Assembly: GCA_002327865.1 (NCBI GenBank)
Contig: DCUQ01000029.1
Span: 11,119 to 75,118 of the forward strand
DNA from: Syntrophaceae bacterium UBA2210
GTDB lineage: Bacteria; Desulfobacterota; Syntrophia; Syntrophales; UBA2210
Length of the DNA stretch: 64,000 nt
Direction: 5' to 3'
A program made the translations under genes and the position numbers. Of this stretch, positions 8,563-18,649 are shown in pieces. The notes beneath the pieces were generated by a model. It was given only the letters and a program-made list of their open reading frames with translations. It was not told where the DNA came from and searched no databases. How positions within the stretch are numbered: position 1 is the first letter of the stretch; each line of letters starts with the position of its first letter.

Positions 8563-9112
8563 TTCTTATCACCTTTTATTGCTGTTCTCCCTGCCATTTA
8601 GCAGCTTTTTATCCGATTGAATCTCCCCGCAACAAGTTGCGGGGAATCTCCGACTGTTAAGGAATTTTTCATTTTTTATTCGCTCGCTGACCCCGCCGCA
8701 AGCAGCGGGGAATGCGCTCGCTGTTCAGTTCAAAAGGCTGCTTCAACTCAGCAGTAATCATCCTTTAATGCTATCTTATATCCAATTTCTGCCCGTTACT
8801 TTGATGTAGAAAGACAATAACACATAATTGTCGTTTTTTTAACATCGATCATGGCAATATTTAAGGGTTGGGGTAAAAAACTCGCAATCCGGGATATGAC
8901 AGGCAGGTCAGTAATATATTCTGAAAGGGCGGGTAACACACATAAAAGTAAACAGAGCGATACCCGTACTGACTTTCATCGATCATTTTATGCCTGATCT
9001 CTGGGCGGAGTATTAATTCCCGGAGCCGCCACCCCCCTCAGCAGCCGAATACTGCGTTTATGGCATTTCTTGACTTTCCCGATCGGGTCTTTTTTTATAT
9101 GAAAACAGGTAT
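8563..9112. other. 550-bp gene-free stretch upstream of the nifA-like gene
   Basis: The stretch holds the 118-bp dispersed repeat at 8616-8733, bracketed by imperfect inverted sequences (AGCAGCTTTTT at 8601, AAAAGGCTGCT at 8732). It also holds a 6-bp inverted repeat, GACAAT-N8-ATTGTC, at 8813-8832 that is followed by seven T on the plus strand. I found no credible coding frame in the remainder. It should contain the promoter of the nifA-like gene, but I could not single out a convincing -35/-10 pair. Confidence 0.5.
8616..8733. repeat. 118-bp dispersed two-hairpin repeat, copy 1
   Basis: Copy 1 matches copy 2 (39428-39545) at 116 of 118 positions by eye. It contains a perfect hairpin CCCCGCAAC-AA-GTTGCGGGG and a second hairpin CCCCGCCGC-AA-GCAGCGGGG with one mismatch. 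The two are separated by an AT-rich spacer and flanked by repeated CGCTCGCT motifs. It has no coding capacity. The size and structure fit a REP/MITE-like non-autonomous element or a repeated structured RNA. Confidence 0.85.
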
Positions 9113-12100
9113 TCAGTGATAACAAATCACTTTCCTGTGAACAACATCCGCCAGTATTTTCAGGTCTTTTTTGCCGACATCAAATATCTTCACAACATCC
9201 TGGTATTTAACAGAATGAGGTGCTAATTTCTCCAGTTTATTGGGAAATCTTTTCAGCCATTGAAGGCTAAAGATAACATTTTTCTGACCCGGGAAAATAG
9301 CTATATAAAAAATACCTGTCTCGACAAGATCCTGAAAAAAATGGGTTCCATATGACAGTTCCGGCATAAGATTGCCGTCTGAATACGCGATTTCACCCAG
9401 TACCGAGATATTGTTTATCTCGGAAAATCCTACGGGAACTCCCAGCGAAGGTGTCGTTGAACCCCACCTCCCAGGGCCGAGTAACATAACATGGGTCTCG
9501 TCCCTGTTCTCAATCTGCCGGTTTAATCTACCCACGAGCCTGGCAACCTCATATTTCTTCTGCAGTGGTAATGCCGTGTAGTGTGCCGGATCGATATAGA
9601 TAATCCTGTCCACGGATTCTTTAATGCTCCCACCGAAGAAATTCCCTTCAAATTGAAACAGTATGTTACTTTCATCGACATTCTTCGGGAACTCAACCCG
9701 TTTCCCTTCTCCCTGTGTTTGAAGAGGTCTGCACTGTACCAGATTGATCCTGAAATCATCTTTATCTGTAAAATTTACTGTAAATTCTATATCAACGGGA
9801 TATTCATAAATAGTTTCAAGCTTCCTGAGCATTTTCTGCATAATATCTGTAAATTGCGTTCCCGAAAGAAAATCATCCAGGGTAATTATCCATGCCTCCT
9901 GGCCTTTTATTCCGAGTTTGCGTATCTTCTGGTCGGTCTCGTGATCTCTGGTGGCAATTCTATCCATCCTGATGCCAAGCTCTTCACTCGGCAGATTGAG
10001 AACCGATTGTGTTTTCAGGCTGTTCTGTTCAAGATCAAGAAGGTCGACATCGCGTTGAGAAAATCTCCTCGTATCCTCCATTCCGGCATGAGGCTTCAGT
10101 AGGGGAAGATTCAATGCAACGATTCTGGGATAATCTCCCTCAACCCTGTTCACCGCCCTCGTTCCAAGCCCGAATACCATACGCAGCATGCCCGCCTTGG
10201 GATCGATGCCCTTATTCCATGCAAAGGTATTGTAGGAGATACCGACCCCCGCGAGATCGGGGAAATAATAGTGCCCATGGTGTGATCCCGACACCCGCTG
10301 CACGAGAAGAGCCATTTGTTCGTCGGCCCTTTCAAGCCCTCTTTGCATACGATAGGTAAGGGCATCCTCATTCATGGCGCTGGCATATATTGTGCGGATA
10401 GCGTTCTCGAACTGGGCATATCGCTCATCGGGGGTTCCCTGATTTACTAAAAATATGCTTTCATATTTACCGGCAAAAGCATTCCCGAAGGAATCTTCCA
10501 ATAGACTGCTTGATCGCACGATAATGGGCGATTGTCCGAAATATTCAAGCATTCTGTAGAACTGTTCCCTGACTTCATCAGGAAAGAGACCGTGCTTCAT
10601 TCTGTTCCGGAGAATGCGGGCCGCCTTGAAATAACCCTCTTTCGTTTTCTGTTCCATTCGCAAACGCCACCAGTTATTCTGAACCAGGTAGGTATAGAAC
10701 ACGTCGGAACCTATATAAAAAGAATCATGTTCCTCTAGAATCTGATTCCAGTCAAAGCTCTTGTCAAGTTCCAGAATTTTCCTGGCAAGCAGCATACCTC
10801 CTGCCTTACCCCCAAGAAACCCCGTACCTATCAATCTCTCCCTTACCCTCAAGAGATCTTCGAGAGAAAATTTGTCCTTAACGAGAATAGACATCCTGGG
10901 TTCTCTGCTGATCATGATACTGCATATACGCTCAATCATGTCTTCTTCTTTTTCCGACTCCCAGGGCTTGTCGAGAAGCCCCTCGGCCTCGATGAACAAT
11001 CTGTCCCAATAGTCTAGACTTCGTTCACTGCTTTCTTTCCGCTTCTTCGACATGTCGGAAAATAATTTCGCCGCATCTACGCTGTCTATAATGGGAACGA
11101 ATTCATTACCCTCTTTTTTGTGCGGAAGGAACATGGTGGGAGAATAGCGCTTCCATACCTTAAGGGGATGAATATATATATCCCCCTTATCGTCATGAAC
11201 GTCGAGTAGAACCTGCGTTGTTTCACGAATCCGGGCGATGGTCTGGAAGGAATGACTCCCACGTATGACCGCGAAATATGCGATGGTATCCAGTTCAAAC
11301 AGGTAGGGACACGTTATGATAAAGAAATTTCCTACCATTAAATCGGTAGACCATTCCGAAAGAAGATTGGAGAGACAATCGAAAACATAGAATACCCCTT
11401 CCCCTTCTTTTGTAATTATATCATATACTTCCGTTGAGAAGGCCTCGAAGCCGCTTGCGGGATTAAGGTGATAGGTAACTACCTCTTTATCGGGTTTTAT
11501 AAGTGACTCATGATCGGCGAATCTCATATAAACAAGTTTCTTTTTGTCTTTGAGAGCTCTTTCGACGAAGAGATCGACGACCTGCCTGTAATCATCGAGA
11601 TTATCTACCTGCCAGACCACGTTATCGCCGATTCTAAGTCCACTTATAATATTATCGAGGGATTCGTGACCGGTACTCATGGGCTGGGAGCTTCTGTAAG
11701 GTTTCCTCTGGAGTCGAGCCCCCTCTTGGAGAATAATTTGATGCCCCTCTTCCTCCTGCTGCAGGATACGGACTGCTTGAGCGATCATTGAGGCTATAAT
11801 CGTGAGAAGACGGAGATCTTCCTCCAATGAAACCGATTCATCGAAAACCTTGTCTGCGCTGATGGTGCCTATTATTTCGTTCTGGTTTCTTATAGGAACA
11901 CAGATGAACGAGATCTTATCCTTAGGAAGATTTTTACGTGCTTCCGTCCTGTCCAGGAATAAGGGTTCGTCGGAAATTCTGGGCACGATCATGGGTCTCC
12001 CCGTTTCAACCACTCTGCCGACGACACCTTCACCTATCTTGTACCTTCCCCTCTCTTTTTGTGCCTTTGAAAGGCCATGGGAGGCCTCGATAGCGATCTC

Positions 12101-12280
12101 TCCCGTCTGCCTGTTAAGCAGGGTAATGAAGCCTCTTGACATACCCATAAATTTTTCAAGGCCACGAAGTATAGGTGCCCCTATTTTCTTAACATCGGTA
12201 TCCTGCTCTAAAATCTGGCTTATTTCCCACAAAAGCGATATCTCTCTTGCTCCTTTTGTGGCAGTTGATTTCTGACTCAC
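9113..12280 (-). CDS. GAF / degenerate RecA-like / PEP-synthase-type ATP-grasp multidomain protein
   Basis: Domains in the 1055 aa: a GAF sensor (about 10-190) closely like that of the neighbouring NifA-like protein (shared ISDEPLFLDRT); a KaiC/RecA-like segment (about 205-420) in which the P-loop after SGLRIGDNVVWQVDN has lost its GxxxxGK signature; an ATP-grasp domain of the PpsA/PPDK N-terminal type (about 490-880: LGGKAGGMLLARK, IIVRSSSLLEDSFGNAFAGK, ending VQCRPLQTQ); and a C-terminal domain with GPGRWGSTTPSLGVP. The phosphohistidine and PEP-binding barrel domains of real PEP synthase are absent, so it cannot be a complete PEP synthase. GTG 12280 follows AAAAGGGAGG. It is 69 bp downstream of carB, on the same strand. 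Its function is unknown; a sensor or regulatory kinase linked to nitrogen or energy state is an inference. Confidence 0.85.
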   Translation of the reverse strand: MSQKSTATKGAREISLLWEISQILEQDTDVKKIGAPILRGLEKFMGMSRGFITLLNRQTGEIAIEASHGLSKAQKERGRYKIGEGVVGRVVETGRPMIVPRISDEPLFLDRTEARKNLPKDKISFICVPIRNQNEIIGTISADKVFDESVSLEEDLRLLTIIASMIAQAVRILQQEEEGHQIILQEGARLQRKPYRSSQPMSTGHESLDNIISGLRIGDNVVWQVDNLDDYRQVVDLFVERALKDKKKLVYMRFADHESLIKPDKEVVTYHLNPASGFEAFSTEVYDIITKEGEGVFYVFDCLSNLLSEWSTDLMVGNFFIITCPYLFELDTIAYFAVIRGSHSFQTIARIRETTQVLLDVHDDKGDIYIHPLKVWKRYSPTMFLPHKKEGNEFVPIIDSVDAAKLFSDMSKKRKESSERSLDYWDRLFIEAEGLLDKPWESEKEEDMIERICSIMISREPRMSILVKDKFSLEDLLRVRERLIGTGFLGGKAGGMLLARKILELDKSFDWNQILEEHDSFYIGSDVFYTYLVQNNWWRLRMEQKTKEGYFKAARILRNRMKHGLFPDEVREQFYRMLEYFGQSPIIVRSSSLLEDSFGNAFAGKYESIFLVNQGTPDERYAQFENAIRTIYASAMNEDALTYRMQRGLERADEQMALLVQRVSGSHHGHYYFPDLAGVGISYNTFAWNKGIDPKAGMLRMVFGLGTRAVNRVEGDYPRIVALNLPLLKPHAGMEDTRRFSQRDVDLLDLEQNSLKTQSVLNLPSEELGIRMDRIATRDHETDQKIRKLGIKGQEAWIITLDDFLSGTQFTDIMQKMLRKLETIYEYPVDIEFTVNFTDKDDFRINLVQCRPLQTQGEGKRVEFPKNVDESNILFQFEGNFFGGSIKESVDRIIYIDPAHYTALPLQKKYEVARLVGRLNRQIENRDETHVMLLGPGRWGSTTPSLGVPVGFSEINNISVLGEIAYSDGNLMPELSYGTHFFQDLVETGIFYIAIFPGQKNVIFSLQWLKRFPNKLEKLAPHSVKYQDVVKIFDVGKKDLKILADVVHRKVICYH

Positions 12281-12348
12281 TACTAACCGCCTCCCTTTTA
12301 AAAATATAACCTAATTAATCCGGTCGCGATGTATATGGCAGTTCGGTA

Positions 12349-15300
12349 TCATCTCTTTTCGTTATATCTATCCTGCAGAGACCGAACCGTCAAGCCGTGA
12401 CGCCTGATGGCATTGATGGCGTTAACCATTGCTCTGGCACCGGAAATCGTCGTTACAACAGGTATGTTATGCGAAACCGCCACACTCCGGATCCTTACTT
12501 CATCCTGTCTCGGTTTCGGACCGCTCGGTGTATTGACGAGAAGTTCAACATCCCTGTTCTTCATGTAATCCATGAGATTGGGCCGCCCTTCGTCAAGCCG
12601 GGGTAACTGTCTTACACTCACACCGTTATTCATGAGCGTTTTTGCCGTGCCTGGTGTCGATAATATTTCGAATCCCAGATCGGCAAACTGTTTTCCAATA
12701 TCTATGATTGCCTTTTTATCATAATCTTTAACACTTATAAATACCTTACCGGAGTCCGGAACCATTTGTCCCGCCGCGATCTGACTTTTCGCGAAGGCTA
12801 TCCCCAGATCGGAATCGACTCCCATTACCTCGCCCGTGGACTTCATCTCCGGGCCTAAAAGAATATCGGCACCATAAAATCTGTTAAAGGGGAAAACGGA
12901 TTCCTTCACCGAAAAATAACCGGGTTTGGGGTCTTTTTCTACACCCTGCTCTTTCAGGGTCTGACCAATCATTACCCTCGTAGCGATTTTTGCCAGCGGC
13001 ATCCCGGTGGCCTTGGAAACAAAAGGAACCGTCCTGGATGCCCTCGGATTTACTTCCAGGATATAGAGTTCATTTTCTTTGACGACGAACTGGATATTGA
13101 GCAATCCCTTAACACCCAGTTCCAGAGCCAGCTTTTTAGTTTTTTCCTGTATCTTAGAAAGCATGTCCTCACTCAGCGAGTAAGTGGGAAGCACCATCGC
13201 GCTGTCCCCCGAATGGATACCGGCATGTTCGATATGCTCCATAATCCCGCCGATTATAACATCTTTGCCGTCCGAAACAGCATCGACATCAACTTCGATG
13301 GAATCTTCAAGAAACTTGTCCACCAGTACGGGATGATTTGGTGAAGCATCAAACGCTTCTTTAACGAATCCCCTGAGGTCCTCCCTGTTCCATACCACTA
13401 CCATGGCTCGTCCGCCTAGAACATATGACGGCCGGATAAGAACGGGATAACCGATTCTATCGGCTATCTCTTCCGCTTCTTCGAAGGAAAGCGCCGTACC
13501 ATTGTCGGGCTGTTTTATGTCGAGCATGTCGGCCATATCTTTAAAAAGCTGCCGGTCCTCGGCCCGGTCGATAGCTTCCGGCGGAGTACCAAGAATCTTT
13601 ACACCGTTTCGCGCGAGGGGCAGGGCCAGATTAAGCGGCGTCTGACCCCCGAGTTGCACGATAACACCTTCAGGCTTTTCGACTTTGACAATATTCAAGA
13701 CATCTTCGAGGGTCAACGGTTCAAAATAGAGACTGTCGGATATATCATAATCCGTCGATACCGTCTCCGGATTGGAATTTACCATTATCGTCTTATATCC
13801 GTGCTCTCGAAGAACCATTGAAGCGTGTACGCAGCAGTAATCAAATTCTATGCCCTGGCCTATTCTGTTCGGACCTCCTCCGATTATCATAATCTTGCCT
13901 GTTTCCACGTCGCGACTTTCATCCTTCTGTCCCCCATACGTGGAGTAATAATATGGCGTATACGCTTCGAATTCAGCCGCGCAGGTGTCGACCAGGTTGT
14001 AAACAGGTGTGATTCCGGCCTGTTCACGAATGGCGCGGACCTCGTGCTCGGTCATCTTGACAATTTCACCGATCTGCAAGTCGGAAAAACCGAACCGTTT
14101 CGACTGCCGCAGGATACTCTCGGAAATATTCCCGATCCGTCCACAGTTCCTCAACTCCCGCTCCATAACTACGATCTCCCGGATGTTGCTCAAAAACCAG
14201 GGATCAATACGAGTGAGTTCGGAGATATGATCCATCGACATTCCCATTTGAATTGCCTGTTTTATATAAAACAGGCGTTCCGGTGTCGGACGAACAAGCA
14301 TCGCGTTAACACGCTCCGGTTCCATGCTCCCATCATATTCGTAATCGAACCCGTTAAGACCTGTTTCCAGCCCTCGTAAACCTTTCTGGAATGCCTCCTT
14401 GAATGTACGGCCGATCGCCATCGTCTCACCCACCGATTTCATGGAGATAGTGAGAGTATTTTCCACACCCGGAAATTTTTCAAAGGCGAACCGGGGAATC
14501 TTGACCACACAATAATCTATGGCAGGTTCAAAGGACGCGGGTGTTCGTCTTGTAATATCATTTGGAATTTCATCAAGACTGTATCCTATGGCGAGTTTGG
14601 CGGCAATTTTTGCTATCGGGAACCCTGTCGCCTTTGACGCAAGAGCAGAGGACCGGGAAACACGAGGATTCATCTCTATAACAACAACGCGGCCATTCTC
14701 AGGGTTCACCGCAAACTGAATATTCGATCCTCCCGTTGCAACACCGATCTTTCGAATCACCGCGATCGACGCGTTTCGCATATACTGATATTCCCTGTCG
14801 GTCAGCGTCTGTGCCGGCGCGACAGTAATCGAATCACCCGTGTGCACTCCCATGGCGTCGAAATTCTCAATGGAGCAGATAATAACGGCGTTGTCCTGCT
14901 GATCGCGCATCACCTCCATCTCGTATTCCTTCCACCCGAGAACGGATTCCTCGATCAGTATCTCCCCTATCATACTCTGCTCTATACCATTAGAGGCAAG
15001 CCCCTCAAATTCCTCGGCATTATAGACCAGGGCACCACCGGTACCCCCGAGAGTGAAACTGGGACGTATAACAAGAGGGAAACCCAGTTCCCCGGCGATC
15101 CTCCGCGCTTCTTCCATGGAATTGGCGATAGCGCTTCTCGGCACTTCGAGACCTATCTCCTTCATCGCCGCTTTGAACTCATCCCTGTCCTCCGCACGTT
15201 TTATCGCGGCAAGGTCGGCACCGATCATTTCAACATTATATTTCTCGAATACGCCTCTTTCGGCCGCCTCAACGGCTGTATTCAAGGCCGTCTGGCCTCC

Positions 15301-15570
15301 TATCGTGGCGAGTACCGCCTGCGGACGTTCTTTTTCTACTATCTTCTCAACCGTATCCGCAGTTATCGGCTCTATATATGTCCTGTCGGCCATCTCGGGG
15401 TCGGTCATTATAGTAGCCGGGTTTGAATTCAGCAAAACTATCTCGTAGCCCTCTTCCACCAGGGCCTTACAAGCCTGTGTACCTGAATAGTCGAACTCGC
15501 AAGCCTGCCCTATAACTATAGGACCCGAGCCGATAATCAGTATCTTTTTCAAATCAGTACGTTTAGGCAT
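12349..15570 (-). CDS. carB: Carbamoyl-phosphate synthase large subunit
   Basis: Makes carbamoyl phosphate from bicarbonate, ATP and ammonia channelled from CarA, for pyrimidines and arginine. The 1073 aa hold two duplicated ATP-grasp halves ([19 protein letters not shown] near the start; the second begins near 555 with [17 protein letters not shown]) and a C-terminal MGS-like allosteric domain ending in [17 protein letters not shown]. All conserved loops look intact ([25 protein letters not shown]). It lies 100 bp downstream of carA. A second, divergent copy is at 26626 on the other strand. Confidence 0.97.
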   Translation of the reverse strand: MPKRTDLKKILIIGSGPIVIGQACEFDYSGTQACKALVEEGYEIVLLNSNPATIMTDPEMADRTYIEPITADTVEKIVEKERPQAVLATIGGQTALNTAVEAAERGVFEKYNVEMIGADLAAIKRAEDRDEFKAAMKEIGLEVPRSAIANSMEEARRIAGELGFPLVIRPSFTLGGTGGALVYNAEEFEGLASNGIEQSMIGEILIEESVLGWKEYEMEVMRDQQDNAVIICSIENFDAMGVHTGDSITVAPAQTLTDREYQYMRNASIAVIRKIGVATGGSNIQFAVNPENGRVVVIEMNPRVSRSSALASKATGFPIAKIAAKLAIGYSLDEIPNDITRRTPASFEPAIDYCVVKIPRFAFEKFPGVENTLTISMKSVGETMAIGRTFKEAFQKGLRGLETGLNGFDYEYDGSMEPERVNAMLVRPTPERLFYIKQAIQMGMSMDHISELTRIDPWFLSNIREIVVMERELRNCGRIGNISESILRQSKRFGFSDLQIGEIVKMTEHEVRAIREQAGITPVYNLVDTCAAEFEAYTPYYYSTYGGQKDESRDVETGKIMIIGGGPNRIGQGIEFDYCCVHASMVLREHGYKTIMVNSNPETVSTDYDISDSLYFEPLTLEDVLNIVKVEKPEGVIVQLGGQTPLNLALPLARNGVKILGTPPEAIDRAEDRQLFKDMADMLDIKQPDNGTALSFEEAEEIADRIGYPVLIRPSYVLGGRAMVVVWNREDLRGFVKEAFDASPNHPVLVDKFLEDSIEVDVDAVSDGKDVIIGGIMEHIEHAGIHSGDSAMVLPTYSLSEDMLSKIQEKTKKLALELGVKGLLNIQFVVKENELYILEVNPRASRTVPFVSKATGMPLAKIATRVMIGQTLKEQGVEKDPKPGYFSVKESVFPFNRFYGADILLGPEMKSTGEVMGVDSDLGIAFAKSQIAAGQMVPDSGKVFISVKDYDKKAIIDIGKQFADLGFEILSTPGTAKTLMNNGVSVRQLPRLDEGRPNLMDYMKNRDVELLVNTPSGPKPRQDEVRIRSVAVSHNIPVVTTISGARAMVNAINAIRRHGLTVRSLQDRYNEKR

Positions 15571-15670
15571 ATATTTTTATCTTATTATTCCAATCCGATT
15601 GTGTCCGGTGGTTTTAAACGCATATCATGGGCAAAACGATGAAAATACTTTCGTTCATTTCTTGCCTCTG

Positions 15671-16753
15671 CTACGACTTCTTTATCATTTCGGTAAAACG
15701 CTCGAAGAGATATCGCGCGTCGTGCGGCCCCGGGCCCGCTTCCGGGTGAAACTGTACCGAACATACGGGAAGTTTCCGGTGCCGGAAACCTTCCAGAGTG
15801 TTGTCGTTCAGATTTACATGTGTAACCTCGATATCCCTCCTGTCAAGGGAATCCATGTCTACACAAAACCCGTGATTTTGGACGGTGATATCGATCTTGC
15901 CTGTTTCGAGATCTTTCACCGGGTGATTCGATCCGTGATGACCGAATTTCAGCTTGAACGTCTTGCCGCCCAGTGCAAGACCCAGAATTTGCTGACCCAG
16001 GCAGATTCCGAATATCGGAATATCTCCCCTCCCTACAAGTTTTCTGGTGTTTTCGATCGCATATGTCACTGCGTCGGGATCACCGGGTCCGTTCGAAAGC
16101 AGAATCCCCTCCGGCTCGTAAGCCATAATATCATCGATCGAAGTCTCTGCCGGCAGGACCGTAACGTTGCAGCACGCGTTATAAAGCTGATTCAGTATAC
16201 TCTGTTTAACGCCGAAATCCATTACAACAACCCTCGGACCATCCTGTTCGCTTAGGGAATAGGGTTCATCACATGTCACATCCGTCACAAGATCCCGTCC
16301 TTTCAATCCGGGCGACGCGACGGCTTTGGCAATCAGCGAATCCGTATCGTTATCCACAGTCGATATGACAGCCCTCATGGCGCCCCTGGTCCTGATATGC
16401 ATGGTCAACGCCCGTGTATCGATGCCCTGAATTCCTATAACCCCGTTTTCCCTGAGATAAGACCCAAGATCTTTTTGTGATCGCCAGTTACTCGTTATCC
16501 TGCTCAGTTCACCGATAACAAACCCTTCGAGCCATAGAGATCTCGATTCCGAATCCTCTTCATTTATACCGTAATTACCGATAAGAGGATAGGTCATTGC
16601 CACTATCTGTCCCTTGTAAGAGGGATCGGTAAGTACCTCCTGATAACCGGTCATCCCGGTATTGAATACTACTTCTCCACAACGCTCGCCAGGCGCACCA
16701 CATGACACACCTTCAAATATCTTCCCATCTTCCAGCGCAAGAAATGCCTTCAT
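15671..16753 (-). CDS. carA: Carbamoyl-phosphate synthase small subunit
   Basis: Glutaminase subunit that feeds ammonia to CarB. The 360 aa comprise an N-terminal CarA-specific domain (FEGVSCGAPGERCGEVVFNT) and a class I amidotransferase domain with LSNGPGDPD, nucleophile Cys in FGICLGQQ, and the His/Glu pair in QFHPEAGPGP. It starts 27 bp after aspS ends, and carB follows, so purF-aspS-carA-carB reads as one minus-strand transcription unit. The ribosome binding site before ATG 16753 is weak, consistent with translation from the upstream gene. Confidence 0.97.
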   Translation of the reverse strand: MKAFLALEDGKIFEGVSCGAPGERCGEVVFNTGMTGYQEVLTDPSYKGQIVAMTYPLIGNYGINEEDSESRSLWLEGFVIGELSRITSNWRSQKDLGSYLRENGVIGIQGIDTRALTMHIRTRGAMRAVISTVDNDTDSLIAKAVASPGLKGRDLVTDVTCDEPYSLSEQDGPRVVVMDFGVKQSILNQLYNACCNVTVLPAETSIDDIMAYEPEGILLSNGPGDPDAVTYAIENTRKLVGRGDIPIFGICLGQQILGLALGGKTFKLKFGHHGSNHPVKDLETGKIDITVQNHGFCVDMDSLDRRDIEVTHVNLNDNTLEGFRHRKLPVCSVQFHPEAGPGPHDARYLFERFTEMIKKS

Positions 16754-16779
16754 TGTTTCAAATCGCTCTCTGCTTCGTT

Positions 16780-18624
16780 TTACTCTGCAATGACCTTTTT
16801 ACCGTTAACCCATTTCCCCTTGTCGCGATCAAGCAGACCAAGTTCCAGGAGTTGTTTCTCCGTAACGGGAGAGGGTGCCTCGCTCAGCGGGCAGTAAGCA
16901 CTACGATTCTTGGGGAAAGCCATAACTTCACGGATGGATTCCTCCTTCAGTATCATGGCTATAACCCTGTCCATTCCCAGGGCGATACCTCCGTGAGGAG
17001 GAGTTCCGTATTCAAGAGCCCTGAGGAAGAATCCGAATTTTTCGGCTACTTCATCATCCGACAGATTCAGAATCTTGAAAATCTTTTTTTGAAGACTTCT
17101 CTCGTGAATTCTGATGCTGCCACCGCCCAGTTCTTCACCGTTGACAACCAGATCATAGGCACGGGATTTGAGCGTAAGAAGATCTTCCCGGCTTTCCGGG
17201 TCAAAATCTATTCGGTCTGGTGCGGTAAAGGGATGATGATTCGATGTGATACGCCTGCCTGTCAGAGAAAAGAGCGGAAATTCTACAATCCAGACGGGAC
17301 AATATACGTCTTCATTTATAAGGTCAAGTCTTTTCGCGAGGTGCAGCCGCAACTGCCCCAGAACCGATACGACCGTATTCCAGGAAATGTCGGCAATCAG
17401 GATGATGACGTCACCGTCCTCAGCCCTGAATCGCTCAATTATCCCCTTCTTTTCTTCTTCGCTGAAAAACTGGACTATATTGGATTCAATCGTTCCTTCG
17501 GCCACTCTCATCCAGGTCATTCCTTTTGCTCCGAAAGAGGGAACTATTTTCTTCGCGTATTCGTTCTGCAGCACATTCTTGCTCAATTTGCTCGACTGAC
17601 CCCTGATATTTATCCCCTTTATCACCCCTCCTTTGTCCAGAATCGTTTTAAAAATTCCGTACGATGTTTCTCCGAATATATCCGTGGCATCCGTAAAACG
17701 CAGGTCAAAGCGGGTATCGGGGCGATCGCTCCCCATTGTATCCATCGCCTCATGCCAGGTCATTTTCGGGAAAGGAGATTCGAGAGAGACGCCTCCCAGC
17801 GCAAACATGCGGGTGACAAGCTTTTCAACCAATCCATAGATAAATTCTTCATCGATAAAGGATGCTTCCATGTCGAGTTGTGTAAATTCGGGCTGCCTGT
17901 TAGGACGGAGATCCTCATCACGAAAACAACGCGCTATCTGGAAATAGCGTTCGAGCCCGCTCACCATGAGAAGTTGCTTGAAAAGTTGGGGCGACTGCGG
18001 AAGCGCGTAGAATCGTTTCCGGTGTATGCGGCTGGGCACCAGATAGTCTCTCGCTCCCTCGGGGGTGCTTTTCGTCAGCATTGGTGTCTCTATCTCTATA
18101 AAGTTTTCTTCATCCAGATAGTCGCGAACACATTTAATGATGCGATGCCGCATAATTAAATTGTTCTGCATACTGGGACGTCTGAGATCCAGATATCGGT
18201 ACCTCAGTCTCCTGTCTTCCGCCACCGAGCTTTTTTCGTTAATGTTCGCACCTGCAACCATTGCCTTTTCAGATATGGAGAAAGGGAGCGTTCTTGATCT
18301 GTTCAGGATCTCCAGCCCGGAAGCTATTACCTCAACCATACCCGTCTTAATGTTGGAGTTTTCCGTACCTTGTTTCCTCTTAACAACAGTGCCTTTAATA
18401 AAAATACAGTATTCGTTTCTAAGTGTTGCCGCCTGCTGGCATATATCGGCCGGGGTATTGTCCGGGTTAAACACAACCTGTATGATACCGCTTCTGTCAC
18501 GCAGGTGGATAAAAAGCACCTCTCCGTGATCACGCAGCGCATCCACCCATCCGGCAAGTTCGACCTCCTGGCCTGCAGTGAAAATATCGTGTTTCCCACA
18601 ATCTGTACGTTTAGCAAATCTCAT
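16780..18624 (-). CDS. aspS: Aspartyl-tRNA synthetase, probably non-discriminating
   Basis: Class II synthetase that charges tRNA-Asp. The 614 aa have the bacterial layout: OB-fold anticodon domain, catalytic core (SPQLFKQLLM, FRDEDLRPNRQPEFTQLD), an inserted GAD domain, and motif 3 GIALGMDR. I chose ATG 18624 (MRFAKRTDCG), which follows AGAAGG by six bases and lies 25 nt after the purF stop; the longer frame back to 18762 overlaps purF and exceeds the family length. The anticodon domain reads LRDHGEVLFIHLRDRSG. His in RDH is the marker described for non-discriminating enzymes that also charge tRNA-Asn, which would require GatCAB elsewhere. That last step is an inference. Confidence 0.96.
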   Translation of the reverse strand: MRFAKRTDCGKHDIFTAGQEVELAGWVDALRDHGEVLFIHLRDRSGIIQVVFNPDNTPADICQQAATLRNEYCIFIKGTVVKRKQGTENSNIKTGMVEVIASGLEILNRSRTLPFSISEKAMVAGANINEKSSVAEDRRLRYRYLDLRRPSMQNNLIMRHRIIKCVRDYLDEENFIEIETPMLTKSTPEGARDYLVPSRIHRKRFYALPQSPQLFKQLLMVSGLERYFQIARCFRDEDLRPNRQPEFTQLDMEASFIDEEFIYGLVEKLVTRMFALGGVSLESPFPKMTWHEAMDTMGSDRPDTRFDLRFTDATDIFGETSYGIFKTILDKGGVIKGINIRGQSSKLSKNVLQNEYAKKIVPSFGAKGMTWMRVAEGTIESNIVQFFSEEEKKGIIERFRAEDGDVIILIADISWNTVVSVLGQLRLHLAKRLDLINEDVYCPVWIVEFPLFSLTGRRITSNHHPFTAPDRIDFDPESREDLLTLKSRAYDLVVNGEELGGGSIRIHERSLQKKIFKILNLSDDEVAEKFGFFLRALEYGTPPHGGIALGMDRVIAMILKEESIREVMAFPKNRSAYCPLSEAPSPVTEKQLLELGLLDRDKGKWVNGKKVIAE

Positions 18625-18649
18625 CATATACCTTCTTCTGTTTCTTGTA

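Noticed and set aside
16702..18159. 485-codon plus-strand open frame opposite aspS and the start of carA
   Set aside because: aspS on the other strand is fully conserved and accounts for the sequence; the antisense frame has no ribosome binding site or recognisable motif. It is a by-product of codon use.
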